A stretch of 64,000 bases of DNA from Macrostomum hystrix (GCA_950097015.1 CATNEN010000038.1:992001-1056000), one strand, 5' to 3'; positions 11,550 through 26,256 are shown, counted from the first letter of the stretch. Translations and numbers: made by a program. The notes: generated from the sequence alone by a model not told the origin.

Positions 11550-11845
11550 TGCTCTGCTGGATGGGTCTTTTGGGGCGGCATTGCTGGCACTTTGAATGGA
11601 TTAAGGCTTTGAGATGCGAGGCTTGGAGACTGGACGGCTCGTTTTGATTGGCTGTCAACTGCAAGTTGGGGACGAACTGCAGTTATTGGGATTAGCCTCG
11701 GTGCAGTTCGCAGCAACTCATTTGTATGGCTTCATCTCACGGACTCTCTCAGTCTTACCTGGCCCAACTGCATCTCTCAGCTGTTCATGCAAAATCTTTA
11801 CAGTTCCTTATGACCTTTTAGTCTCTCCGCTATCCCTAGCAACAA

Positions 11846-12248
11846 GCTCATTCACAACCTACTCATTCACAACCTACTCATTTACAACCTACTCATTCAC
11901 AACCTACTCATTCACAACCTACTCATTCACAACCTACTCATTCACAACCAGCTTATTCACAACCTACTCATTCACAACCTACTCATTCACAACCTACTCA
12001 TTCACAACCTACTCATTCACAACCTACTCATTCACAACCAGCTTATTCACAACCTACTCATTCATAACCTACTCATTCACAACCTACTCATTCACAACCT
12101 ACTCATTCACAACCTACTCATTCACAACCTACTCATTCACAACCAGCTTATTCACAACCTACTCATTCACAACCTACTCATTCACAACCTACTCATTCAC
12201 AACCTACTCATTCACAACCTACTCATTCACAACCTACTCATTCACAAC
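11846..12248 (+). repeat. Minisatellite, 15-bp unit ttcacaacctactca
   Basis: About 27 copies. A longer period is visible: a variant unit (ttcacaaccagctta) returns at 11941, 12031 and 12136. Lies in the 5' flank of the GPCR gene, within 300 bp of its start codon, so it could affect that promoter. The Phe-Thr-Thr-Tyr-Ser frame is an artefact. Confidence 0.93.
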
Positions 12249-12534
12249 AGAGGCACAGGCCTGTCAGATGAAATATTGAATAAATAGTGTAACAAGATGT
12301 CATTTAAAAGCTGCTCAAACAGCAGCGAACAGGTGGTCAGACAGTCAGGCAATGGCACTAGTGTTCTACCGAGGAGACACAAAAAATGTTTCAGGCGTAC
12401 TTCAGCCCATGGCATGTAAAATTATGAATGCAGCTAAACAAAGATGTTTTAACACAACTGTCAATCAGACCGCAATCAAGATCTAAAATGGAATTGCATG
12501 AAAATTTAGACTGAAATTATGTTATTGTTCAGTC

Positions 12535-12730
12535 CAAGAACTGGGGTGAGTTCGCCAATCCGACCCAAATTGCTCCACCCGAAAATGCTGGCACCCAATT
12601 CGCAAGTGTCGTTAGTGAAGCAATCAAAATTCAGTGTCTTGTGGGGCAAAAATTGTTTTCCCGGTGGAGAATCGAACTACAAACCCTTTTGGTCCGAAGC
12701 TGCAGCCATAGCAACAGTCTGGTAACTATT
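12535..12730 (-). mobile_element. Old, diverged SINE-B copy
   Basis: On the - strand it begins with a tRNA-like segment (agttcgattctccacc), then an acaagacactgaa-type stretch, a tgggtgccagcat-type stretch and cagttcttggactgaac. These follow the order of SINE-B at 56415 but with many substitutions. Boundaries approximate. Confidence 0.55.
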
Positions 12731-12839
12731 GATATCAAAGAACATCAAACTTTTCGTTCACAACCAATCATAGTGCGTAAAAATAAAAAAACCTGAAACT
12801 TAACTGACTAAATATATTCGGATCGAACTCATAAACAAC

Positions 12840-13250
12840 ATATCACAACTGGATCATTCACAACAACTCATATCCAGCTCATTCACAACAACTCACATCC
12901 AGCTCATTCACAACCAACTCACATCCAGCTCATTCACAACCAACTCACATCCAGCTCATTCCCAGCCAACTCACATCCAGCTCATTCACAACAACTCACA
13001 TCCAGCTCATTCACAGCCAACTCACATCCAGCTCATTCACAACAAACTCACATCCAGCTCATTCCCAACCAACTCATTCACAACAACTCACTCACAACAA
13101 CTCACTACCAACTCACAATCAACTAATTCACAACAAATCACAATCAACTCATTAAAAAACAACTGATTGACAACCAGCTCACAACAGACTCATTAACAAT
13201 CTCACAACAAAATAAAGTCACAACCAACTCACAACCAACTCACTTACATC
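12840..13250 (+). repeat. Degenerate tandem repeat, about 25-bp unit (cacatccagctcattcacaa)
   Basis: About 9 recognisable copies to 13070, then decayed aactcacaacaactca-type DNA to 13250. It shares the ctcattcacaac core with the 15-bp array at 11846, so the two may be related. Confidence 0.75.
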
Positions 13251-13715
13251 AAACAAATTTTGAAAGCAATTTTTGCGTGTTTGAATGAGCATCTGGCTGC
13301 AGATTAACAAAGAAATACATTTTATACTATTCAATATAGACAGTTTTAGGTAACTTTATAAAATATATAAATATGTAGATAATAGATATGTATATTAATT
13401 TTCAGATACAGAAAAACAACACAAGCAGATCCAAGCTCTACAGAAATAGCAAAAAACTGGTTCAGTGTTTTGTTTGGTGTGTAAAATAGCTAAATATTAT
13501 AAATTAATAAATAAAAAAACACTATAAAAAGCAACATGCAGAAGAAGCAGAATCTCGGCACAATAGTTAAAAGCAGCTGCTATAATTGTGGGCATTAGCA
13601 GGTGTTCCAACAGGCAGGTAGGAAAGCTGAAACGCTAAATTCGTTAGTTAAAAGAATATTTTTTAGCACTTTTAAAAACTATACAGTCAATATAAAAATA
13701 ATAATGTGGAAGGCG
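13251..13715. other. AT-rich intergenic DNA
   Basis: No coding exon, RNA gene or mobile element recognised. Confidence 0.5.
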
Positions 13716-14125
13716 TTTGGAGAATAGGCAGAACGGTAGGTCGGTAGGTAGATAGGAAGGTAGGCAAAAGGTAGGTCAGTAGCTAGATAAAAAGGTAGGC
13801 AAAAAGGTAGGTCGGTAGGTAGATAGGAAGGTAGGCAAAGAGGTAGGTCGATAGGAAGATGGAAGCTAGGCAGATAGATAGGTGGGTATAAGTGGAAGGT
13901 AGGCAGAAAGGTAGATAGCCAGATAGGAAGGTAGGCAAAAAGGTAGGTCGGTAGGTAGATAAGAAGGTAGGCAAAAAGGTAGGTCAGTAGCTAGATAAAA
14001 AGGTAGGCAAAGAGGTAGGTCGATAGGAAGATGGAAGCTAGGCAGATAGATAGGTGGGTATAAGTGGAAGGTAGGCAGAAAGGTAGATAGCCAAATAGGA
14101 AGGTAGGTTGGTGGGTAGATACACA
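13716..14125 (+). repeat. Degenerate repeat of ggtaggt/gata tetramers
   Basis: Runs of ggtaggtcggtaggtagata and aggaaggtaggcaaaaaggt recur. A block of about 170 bp (13790-13920) is repeated at about 13970-14100. Looks like a simple-sequence tract that was later duplicated. Confidence 0.8.
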
Positions 14126-14815
14126 AGGGTAGGCAGTCAGGCTGCAGTGCAGAAGCACCTCAAACTACAAAACAAGGACCTCCAACTAATAATCTTCTGG
14201 GATATGAAGATGCAGGACTCAAAATGGCCCGGCAAAAATTCGACTCAACCAAAGATTGAAGAAGCTGCGAGGTCTGGGAGATCAGCTGCATTAGCACAGC
14301 ACAAATATTGGAGACGCATAACTGATGGTAAATAGTGAGCACACAAATTGATATTGTTTGAACGAATGAATGACCAGGTTTTAACAGCGGTCGCAAAGCT
14401 GCAGGAAGAAGGCAACAGAAAAACAAAAAATAGTTTGTTTAAACAATCAACTGCAGAGCTTTAGCAAGCTGCATAGCAACCATGTGAGTCTCGAGGCGAT
14501 AAATATTGAGCTAATAGAACAGGTAGCACATTTGCTCCAAGTAAAAACACACTACTAACAGTAGTAACTGAGCGAGCGAAACGGCAAGTGGCTTAATTAA
14601 AAGAGATTTCGAAGAAATTTTTGCAAAATAATCGAGCATTTTATTACACAAATTTCAATCTGACCTCGAGGTTGAATCGCAGAGCGGGGAAGCACAGTTT
14701 AAAACAACAGGTTTTATACAGAGAACGATATTGAGATTAGCAACTCGAAGCTTAAGATGGAAAGATTCTGGCAACTGTTTGTGAAGTCTGTGAACCGCAG
14801 GATTTGAAATGAGGA
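14126..14815. other. Intergenic DNA
   Basis: No supported gene. A 75-codon + strand open frame at 14108-14335 has no recognisable domain. Confidence 0.45.
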
Positions 14816-15320
14816 ATTGCAATTTCCTAGAATTTCTAAGAATCTGGCAATTAAAGAACTGGGTTTTCTAAGAATCTTGGAGATTTGAGCAACTCGGATT
14901 TCTAAGAAACAGGGAAATTAAAGAACTGGGTTTTCTAAGAATCTGGGAGATGAACTAATGGAGTTTCTAAGAATACAGGAGATTTGAGCAACTCTGATTT
15001 CTAAGAAACAGGGAAATTAAAGAACTGGGTTTTCTAAGAATCTTGGAGATTTGAGCAACTCGGATTTCTAAGAAACAGGGAAATTAAAGAACTAGGTTTT
15101 CTAAGAATCTGGGAGATTTGAGCAACTCGGATTTCTAAGAATTTGGGAGATTTGAGTAACTCGGATTTTTAAGAAACAGGGAAATTAAAGAACCGCGTCT
15201 TCTAAGAATCTGGGAGATTTGAGCAACTATGATTTCTAAGAAACACGGAAATTAAAGAACTGGGTTTTCTAAGAATCTGGGAGATGAACTAATGGAGTTT
15301 CTAAGAATACAGGAGACTTA
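14816..15320 (+). repeat. Minisatellite, 67-bp unit made of two half-units
   Basis: About 7 copies. Each unit has a gggttttctaagaatct half and a cggatttctaagaaacaggg half of about 33 bp, sharing tttctaagaa. Lies about 300 bp downstream of the Su(H) stop codon. Confidence 0.85.
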
Positions 15321-15611
15321 AGCAAATCATGTTTATAATAACTTTGGAGCTTTGAGGGACACGGATTTTAATTAATATAAAATATTACGGAATTTTAAAT
15401 TTCGAGATATAATGAACTAGGATCATAAATATTGATGAGATTCGACAATATGGGATCTCAAAAACTAAAATGCTACAATTTTCCCTACGTAAATGTTACA
15501 GAGCCGAAGAATCACTAATACTCGCAAAAGTGAAAATTTGAAACTTTGTAAATGAGATCAAATGAACTGAAAAGCTGGTAGTTGCTTATAAATAATATAC
15601 TCCAAGTGCAA

Positions 15612-16345
<734 letters not shown>

Positions 16346-16435
16346 GATCAGAGACTCGATGGGATCAGAGAGGGGTGAAATGAGATGGAATTAGAGAAAG
16401 GTGAGATTAGATCAGGTAACACAAGAGTAAGATTT

Positions 16436-18277
<1,842 letters not shown>

Positions 18278-18316
18278 TCAGTTTTTTCTTTAAAAATATT
18301 GTCGTGAAACTATTTA

Positions 18317-19126
<810 letters not shown>

Positions 19127-19294
19127 TCATTGTTGATATGCGTGTCAGAAATGCTGACAGGAAATGAAAATAGAAAACAAAAAGAAGCTTAAAAATAAGA
19201 TAAAATACAGTCAAACGGCACACACAAAACTTTTTACTAGCTCGATGGCAGAAAGCATTAGACGGTATTTTATAGTCGAGCGGCTGTTTCAAAC

Positions 19295-19869
19295 CTGACA
19301 AAATAGTAGACACTCGGACTGCTGCCAGTGTAGCCACTGCTAGCGCCTGGCTCACCAAACTCGTACAGGCATTGCTGCTGGTGCTGCTGCTGCTGCTGCT
19401 GCTGATACGGGAACTGATGGTGCTGGTGCTGACGCTGTTGGTGCTGGTGCTGGTGCTGCTGATGCTGATAGTACAGGTCGTAGCAGTCGGTACCCGGTTG
19501 ATAATGCGGATGCTGCTGATAATCCGGCAGCTGATAAGTCAAATCCTCAACAGACGGATTGGCAGCCAGCAAATCCTCATTAGTCCACTGGGGCGTCAGT
19601 AGTGGATCAGCGTACAGAATCGGGTCATCTGCAACTGGCGCAGCTGCGGGCATTGGAGCTTGAGCGAAGCCGATGTCGACATCGTATTTGGCTACAGCGG
19701 GTCCGCTGTCTATGGCCAAAACTGGCTGCTCATGCTGCTGCAGTACGTACGGCTGGTCGGACCAATAGTCGGTGAGATGACCGGTTCCAAGCACAATGTC
19801 TAAAGGATCTAATGGTTCCTGCTGCTGCTGCTGCTGCTGCTGAGTCCAGTACTGATGCTGTTGATCCAT
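19295..19869 (-). CDS. Su(H): Suppressor of Hairless (CSL), exon 1: low-complexity N terminus
   Basis: Starts at ATG 19869 (MDQQHQYWTQQQ), with an in-frame TGA immediately before it, so translation must begin here for this isoform. Donor TTTGTCAG|GTTTGAA at 19294 is phase 2 and joins exon 2 to give [19 protein letters not shown]. The N terminus is rich in Gln, Tyr, Pro and Asp, with (H/Q) runs at the end. It has no known domain, as is usual for CSL N termini (Drosophila Su(H) also starts with a glutamine-rich region). Full predicted protein 657 aa. A TATA-like gctataataaa is close to the ATG, but no promoter is claimed. Confidence 0.83.
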
Positions 19870-20849
19870 TCAGTTTATTATAGCTTATGAACAGCTTTAT
19901 AAGCAATGCGATCGATGCCGATGGGAATTATTCAGCGGGATAATCGCACAGGTCTGCTCCCACACATAATAGGCAACTTGAGAAGTGAGAGCATGGACTG
20001 CGAACCTAACTGATTCCCCGAGCTTATATACAAGCTTTAGAGAACTGCTCAAACTGGCCAGCGAGCTCAGCTAATAGCTGACTCGATTGTTAAAAAAAAC
20101 ATTTTACAAGCGGCAGTTGCCGAGGTGAATTAAGAAAGCTAGCCAACAATGCAACATGCCACATTTATTTCACTAATAAGCTGTTCTTAGAAGGCTTATT
20201 AATAGTTTTAAGGTGAGAAGGCGGGGTCGGCTGAGTAGGCGGTGAGGTGGCGGTGGCAATAAAACTGAAGACTCGTGTGCGCTATTGCTACTCGGCAGTT
20301 TACGAGTGTCTGACACTAAAAATTTCCCCATTTAAAGGGATCAAGGATAGAACAACTGACGCAATTGGAAACGCGTGCCAAATACCGGTGTCAGTGCACA
20401 CAGTTGGCGTGTTGTTGCCAAAGCACGTTGGAGATAGCAAAGAGCTACCTACTAGCCTTAGACTAAATTGAAAACACGACACCTAATGAGCTGTCAGTCA
20501 AACAACATTTTAGTAAAGTGTTTAAAAACACCAATAGCCAGTTGGAAAATATATGCTAAAAAGCAAGGATATAATTATCTAGTACAATTTTCGACGAAAT
20601 GCGGATGAAATCTAATATCTGAGTGTTTTTTTCCAAGAAACAATGGTTTTAAATGCAATATTTTAATTCAAAGTTTCTAAAAAATTGGGATAAAATGCAC
20701 GATTTGAGTTCAATTTTCTAAGAAACACTGGGATAAAATTAAGTATTCGACTGATACAGATTCTAAGAAATGTGAGCAAAACTTAATACTGCAGCTATCG
20801 GATTCCAAGAAACTCATAGTGAGAATTAGAAAAAGATGTAAAATCTCAC
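19870..20849. other. Region upstream of Su(H) exon 1
   Basis: Would hold the promoter of the 19869 isoform, or be part of a long intron if the upstream exons at 20850-23320 splice to exon 2. From 20620 to 20800 there are loose repeats of tttctaagaaa-type motifs. No exon recognised; the two small open frames at 20247-20482 lack support. Confidence 0.4.
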
Positions 20850-21090
20850 CCGTTGATTGGCTGCAGAGTTCCACCATTGTGGCCAGAATTCGATAGAGGC
20901 AGCTGAGGCGCTGTTCCCGGCGATCCCTTTTGAACCCTGTCGCCGCCGCAGTCATCGTCGGCAACAATCTCATTGCTAAAGGCGGCTGCGGAGTTTTGAC
21001 AGGCTGTAGAAGTCTGGGGCCTCGCTCGCTGACGCTGCTGCTGCTGGGAGCTGTAGTCAACTGGAGATGGGATTTCGGTAGGGATGGTAG
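20850..21090 (-). CDS. Candidate alternative N-terminal exon (third of three)
   Basis: Acceptor attttatag|CT at 21090 (phase 1 in), donor AACGG|GTGAGA at 20849 (phase 2 out). Encodes TIPTEIPSPVDYSSQQQQRQ, then Ser/Ala/Gly/Gln-rich sequence ending GGTLQPING. The exit phase matches the acceptor of Su(H) exon 2 at 18797, and both lie on the - strand with nothing coding between except Su(H) exon 1. I infer an alternative 5' end for Su(H). It could instead be part of a separate gene whose last exon I cannot see. Confidence 0.45.
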
Positions 21091-21180
21091 CTATAAAATG
21101 GGAACCAGCATTAGCTGGGGTAGCAATTTTCGTAGGTCTTGCAGTCTCCCCAGTCCACGGACTGAACAGCTGTACACACC
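21091..21180 (+). mobile_element. SINE-B fragment inside a short intron
   Basis: aaccagcattagctgggg and cagtccacggactgaacagc match the SINE-B body at 56540-56600. It lies within the 117-bp interval between the candidate exons at 20850 and 21208. Confidence 0.6.
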
Positions 21181-21207
21181 GCTGCTTATAGGTGACGCCC
21201 TGCTCAC

Positions 21208-21351
21208 CTCCTGAGGCTGACTGCAGCTCCTCATACAGGCAACCAAAGGCTGCTGCCATGGCAACAGATTCAATGGGATTAGAATTATCTTCGATGCTAT
21301 TAGCAACGCAGTTAGTTGGCTGCTGTAGAATTGGTCGAAAATCAAATTTAG
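21208..21351 (-). CDS. Candidate alternative N-terminal exon (second of three)
   Basis: 144 nt. Acceptor gactcgtcag|CT (phase 1), donor TCAGGAG|GTGAGC (phase 1). Encodes KFDFRPILQQPTNCVANSIE and ESVAMAAAFGCLYEELQSAS. A clean phase-1 join to 20850-21090 bridges the SINE-B fragment. An ATG at 21367 in the same frame might be an alternative start instead of the acceptor. No domain recognised. Confidence 0.45.
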
Positions 21352-22388
21352 CTGACGAGTCGAGCATTTATTTTATTAAATTTGAGCACTGAACTCAATC
21401 TTCAATGAAAACTAATACGAAGACCAATGCAGGGAGAAACTGTTCTGAGGCACGACTGAGTTCTGAGTTGCGGGCACCGAACAGAAAAGGCCCACTTCTT
21501 ATCTATAGCGGGTGGCTCCGAGCACAAGTGACTCACCACCGCACTCAAGTCCCAAGATTTCTCCCTTATTTCCCCTACTAGCACACAATGGATGCTGGAG
21601 GGGAGAGTAGGGTGGGTGAAGGGTGGGACGCGTGCGGCCAATAGTAAAGCTCGATCAAGCCCGTGGGAAATTTATCCCCTAGGAGAACAGGTGACGCTAG
21701 TGAGCTAGAGAGGCAGTAGGAGAAGCGTGTGAGGAGAGGAAGAGAATGGAGGAGGGTGCCCAGCTCGCCTTGAACCGCCTCAACTCTAATAAAAGCAGAG
21801 CCCGCCTGCCTTATCGCTTATTGAACCGCTGGGCCCAGGTGGCCAATCTACACAGCTCCCATACACATTTTTACCCGAGGAAGAATGTAGTCAGGCCGGG
21901 GGGATGCTTATACCATTCTCAAACCAGTCACAACATTTCATAACTTGAAACGCTTAGAGTGTACACAGCCTGACGGTGAGAGATTGTGTGCTCAGGAGTC
22001 AGCGGAATGTACAGAGATAGCAGTGGATGCGCCAGTATCCTAAACTCCATCACAATTTCTTAAACCTTGACTGAAAATTCATGAATTAGCTAGCTAGAGT
22101 AGTTTTCGGTTTTCATCAGCTGAAGAAGCAAAACAGCTGCTTCTAGACCACATTGCATTGCTTTTCTAACAGTCAATAAAATAATTTGGCGTGGGAGAAT
22201 TCGGTAGAGATTTCCCATGGTAACTGAATGAGAGGTTAAATTAAATTTACACCGCATTGTAAATACTGTTCGTACAACAGCCATAACTACATCAATAAAG
22301 TGTTTTTTCCATCCGTTCTGGCGACTGCATAACTAATATTAAAATAAAAAAACTACGCGAATCATATAAACTATGTGAGGTTCGATGG
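21352..22388. other. Non-coding stretch
   Basis: Contains weak SINE-A-like remains at about 21955-22010 (gtacacagcctgacggtgag, gtgtgctcaggag). No exon or RNA gene recognised. Confidence 0.45.
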
Positions 22389-22740
22389 TCAGGGGGTCGG
22401 TGGCAGAGCGGTTAACGCGTTTGCCTCTCGCACCACGGTTCTAAGTTCGATTCCGCAGCGAGGCCACATTTATTTGGGGCGCAGCCGCGGAGAGAAGGCT
22501 TGGGGGCTTGTCGTGCAATTTACGCCCTTGAGGGCCAACCTCCATGGCACAGTGAGAGTGTACACTGCCTGACGATGAGAAAGTCAGTGCAGATGTACAC
22601 ACCTGTGTGAGCGTGTGCCTGCGTACAGTATCTGTGTGCGTGTGTGCTCAGGAGCCAGCGAAATGCCTCCTCGCTGGCTGCGGGTCTAGTGTCACCAAAT
22701 TATGTGCCATTTCCTCGCAGTCCTCCTGCAGTTATTAATA
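22389..22740 (+). mobile_element. SINE-A copy, full length
   Basis: tRNA-like head with A box tggcagagcggttaacgcg and B box ggttctaagttcgattcc. Then cgaggccacatttatttggg, gcttgtcgtgcaattta, gtgtacactgcctgacg, tgtgtgctcaggagccagcg, cctcctcgctggctgcgg and a tail near ttattaatatta. The RNA polymerase III boxes look intact. Confidence 0.88.
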
Positions 22741-22830
22741 TTACATCACCAATTTCACAGCTAGGTGGTTTAAGCTACACGCGAAGCAATAGCACTGAAT
22801 TTCTAAAGAATTAAAACAAAGCTTCCTCAC

Positions 22831-23320
22831 CGCCATCACTGACAAAGGAGGATGCAGAGTTTGTGGTTGACGAGCTGAAATCAACTGGCTCGGCTTTGGT
22901 CGACCTACTATGACTACTACTGACAGTAGGGTGATGCGACTGTGAGCTGGGCCGTTTTAAACTGTGTTGCTGCTGACTATGGCTGCCATATACCCTCTGA
23001 TGCTGCTGCCGTTGCTGGCGATAATCTGCTGTGCTACTGTGAGTAGGGTGAGTAGAGGCGGCTGCGGCTGTGGCGGCTGCTGCTGCTGCTGCGGCTGCGT
23101 AAGCTGGCGAATAATAGCCAGAGAGGTCCTCGAACACGGCTCCTGGCTGCTGCTGCTGCTGCTGCTGCTGGCTAGGACTGCTGGCAGAGGCTGCAGCGGC
23201 AACTGCGGCCCTGGCTGCTGCTGCAGCAGAGAACATTGCAAAAGGCGACAATGGCTGCTGCTGCTGTTGCTGACTAATACTGCCAAGACGAAACAATTCC
23301 AATGGCGAGGCGCCACTGAA
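22831..23320 (-). CDS. Candidate alternative N-terminal exon (first of three), polyQ/polyA
   Basis: Acceptor catattccag|TTC at 23320, donor GATGGCG|GTGAGG at 22830 (phase 1 out, matching 21351). Encodes SGASPLELFRLGSISQ, polyglutamine, long alanine-rich runs (AYAAAAAAAAATAAAAS), His/Gln-rich sequence and STKAEPVDFSSSTTNSASS. Composition suits a transcriptional regulator's disordered N terminus. An earlier exon with the start codon must exist further up (above 23320) and was not found. Attachment to Su(H) is inference from strand and phase. Confidence 0.5.
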
Positions 23321-23502
23321 CTGGAATATGAGATGGCAAAAATGTAAGCAATGAGACAGCCTCTATTGCCTGGTGTGCCTACAAAATACCAAGTCAGCAA
23401 GCTTTATTTATTTACTCGTAGCAGCTAATTAGCAAATTTTAATTTTTAAGATAAATTCAAAATCTAAAACTAAACAAATTGCCTATGTGTTATTTGAGTG
23501 GG

Positions 23503-23935
23503 AATGAGCAGCGTCATGATTGGGAATGAGCAGTGTCATGATTGGGAATAAGCAGTGTCATGATTGGGAATGAGCAGTGTCATGAACTGAATGAGCAGTG
23601 TCATGAACTGAATGAGCAGTGTCATGAACTGAATGAGCAGTGTCATGAACTGAATGAGCAGTCTCATGAACTGAATGAGCAGTGTCATGAACTGAATGAG
23701 CAGTCTCATGAACTGAATGAGCAGTGTCATGATTGGGAATGAGCAGTGTCATGATTGGGAATGAGCAGTGTCATGATTGGGAATGAGCAGTGTCATGATT
23801 GGGAATGAGCAGTGTCATGATTGGGAATGAGCAGTGTCATGATTGGGAATGAGCAGTGTCATGATTGGGAATGAGCAGTGCCATGAACTGAATGAGCAGT
23901 GTCATGAACTGAATGAGCAGCGTCATGAGCGAAAA
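23503..23935 (+). repeat. Minisatellite, 21-bp unit, two subtypes
   Basis: About 20 copies of tgagcagtgtcatg plus either aactgaa or attggga. Subtypes are in blocks: attggga first, aactgaa 23580-23730, attggga 23731-23870, aactgaa last. Block structure implies unequal exchange of multi-unit segments. Confidence 0.93.
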
Positions 23936-24360
23936 GACTTGCAAACCCGTAATTCTAAGAGTAAAAAAGTTCACAAGATCAACACACCACGACAGGCTCT
24001 AAAAATGGGGTACAATCAGAAAATTATTCTCACCGGAAACAGAAACGGTAGCGCCAAGGGATGAGTAGAGTTTAACAGATTGAATGACATGATCAGCTAA
24101 TTGAAACTGACCAACCGACTAGCTTAGATATGGCCTTGCCTTGGTTTGTTTTGGGTTTGAGTGTCACTGCATGCGTGGCTAACAAAAACTTGAATTCAAG
24201 GGAGACAAAAACCAGCAGGGGGCCTGTGAAATACACTGGCCAAGGCGGTCGAAGAAAACAGATCCCAAATGGCTGGGAAATGTCTTGGCATGGGCATGAA
24301 ACTAGCAACCAGCTAATCCGCCAATGGGAAGAGGACCACAGCGGCCGATATCCACAGCGG
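23936..24360. other. Non-coding stretch
   Basis: Open frames of 70-90 codons occur on both strands (24093-24405) but show no domain or splice support. Confidence 0.4.
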
Positions 24361-24672
24361 ATTATGAAATCCTTTCAGGATTATGAAATCCTTTCAGGAT
24401 TATGAAATCCTTTCAGGATTATGAAATCCTTTCAGGATTATGAAATCCTTTCAGGATTATGAAATCCTTTCAGGATTATGAAATCCTTTCAGGATTATGA
24501 AATCCTTTCAGGATTATGAAATCCTTTCAGGATTATGAAATCCATTCAGGATTATGAAATCCATTCAGGATTATGAAATCCTTTCAGGAGTGTGAAATCC
24601 TTTCAGGATTATGAAATCCTTTCAGGATTATGAAATCCTTTCAGGATTATGAAATCCTTTCAGGAGTGTGAA
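24361..24672 (+). repeat. Palindromic minisatellite, 19-bp unit gaaatcctttcaggattat
   Basis: About 16 copies. Every unit carries the inverted repeat aatcct-ttc-aggatt, so each copy could form a small hairpin in single-stranded DNA or RNA. Variants: aatccattcagg and caggagtgtg. Confidence 0.95.
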
Positions 24673-25867
24673 AAGATCATGTTACCCTTGTGAGGTCATG
24701 TAATTATTGTGGGATTATGTAACCCTTTTGAGATCATGAAATCCTTGTGAAATAAAAACTCACCTCCTTGGGTCTGTGAGATTAATCCCATATCCTAACC
24801 ACACGGGTACAGCTAGCTCGCCAAATGCATCTCAGCTGACAGGAGCGGCACAATGGGTGACCGGGCAGAAGGCCTTAGAAAAGGATGACAATGACTAGAA
24901 GAACAGGCAGAATAATTTTCGCATGCCACGCGGCACGGCAAAGAAGCAATGAGTAATGACAGTGCTGATTTCTAGTGAAAGCCGATACACGGTAACAGAT
25001 GCGCTGGGCAGCCATTATTCACTGATAATCTTACAATGAACCCAAACGGTGAATTAGGCTGAAAGGCGCGCACACAAAAAACTGTCGCTGGGTGGGATAA
25101 AAGAGAGACAGAGAAAGTAACGGATGATCTTCCCGGTAAAAGAAGGCCACCTACCAATCTCCCTAGTTGCAGATATCGCAATATCGTCAGCGGGCGATTA
25201 GTAAAGTGGAAGCAGAGAGGGAGAGGTGGCTGCAAATTGGCCGCGCTGTTTTCAAAGCAGGGGAAACTTTTTCTTGCGAAAGAATCGGAATGAGAGATGC
25301 GGCGGGAGCGGCATCGTGCGGCTCTTCTGTCATCGTCGTTAATTTTTTGCTGCTTCTGTTTAAGTCTCGGCATGATGGTCTGGGAGCCTTGGGAGATGAT
25401 ATTTGCCTGTTCCTCTAAAGCTAGGTCGTATAATTTCTCCCATTTTCCCTGGCGCAGCGGGCCATTGGGTCATTTATCACCTCACGGGCGGCCGTGTATG
25501 TGGGGGGGGGGGGTCAAGGGGGAGAGGGATGAGGGGCGCCCGAGACCGCAGCGGGAAAAATGCGGCGAGAACAAACTGGGAAAAAAGAGACGAAAGCAAC
25601 AACAATTTCCAAATCTGGGATCTGCCAGTGTTGCAGCGGCGGAAGATTTAAAACAATGAAGCTAGATCATTGGCGATGGAGACACGGGCTGTGGCATGCA
25701 AAAAGTGTATTATGTAAAGACGCAAGACGCAAATGCCAGCTCGCCTTATCGGTTGCGTTGGTCTATAAAACAGGCTGGATTATTTCAATAGTGAAATTGT
25801 CTGCGCCCCACTGAAGGCTGTAAAACTGCAACGCAGTGACCTCCACTGAGCCCCTGTCTAGCTGGGA
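24673..25867. other. Non-coding stretch
   Basis: A run of eleven G lies at 25502-25512. Small open frames on both strands lack support. No RNA gene recognised. Confidence 0.4.
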
Positions 25868-26052
25868 GCCATTGAGGGCCAACCTCAAAGGCACAGAAAA
25901 TTTTACACTGCCTGTCAAAGAGAAAGTTAGGGCAGATGAGCACACCTGTGTCCGTGTGTGCTCAGGAGCCAGCGAAATGGGCAGAATTGCCTCCACGCTG
26001 GGTGCGGGTCTAGAATCACCAAATGATGTGCCGTTTCCCACAGCCCTCCGAG
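25868..26052 (+). mobile_element. SINE-A copy lacking its tRNA head
   Basis: Starts at attgagggccaacctc and keeps acactgcctg, gtgtgctcaggagccagcga, cagaattgcctcc and atgatgtgcc in the SINE-A order. The head and first third are missing. Confidence 0.75.
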
Positions 26053-26250
26053 TCAAGTGTGTTGCTAAAAGACACAATTTTTTTTCCAGTAGAGTCGGGA
26101 ATCGAACCCCGGACCTTCAAGTCGTTAGTCCGACGCTCATAGACAATGGACTGTCCATGGACTGAACAGCTGTACACACGACCTTTGGAAGCGCAGCGCA
26201 ATAGCTGCGGCTGTGGCACTGGCTGTACATCTAGCCCAACTGGGTTAGGT
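26053..26250. mobile_element. Two SINE-B halves in opposite orientation
   Basis: 26065-26150 is the tRNA-like head on the - strand (aaggtccggggttcgattcc, then gactctactgg). 26150-26250 is the 3' half on the + strand (gtccatggactgaacagctg, agctgcggctgtg, ggttaggtgtaa). The join falls at the palindromic ccatggac, as expected for an inversion or template switch there. Confidence 0.65.
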
Positions 26251-26256
26251 GTAAGG

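Noticed and set aside
22391-22465. Functional tRNA gene
   Set aside because: A and B boxes are present, but the ends do not pair into an acceptor stem and the segment is the head of a dispersed SINE.
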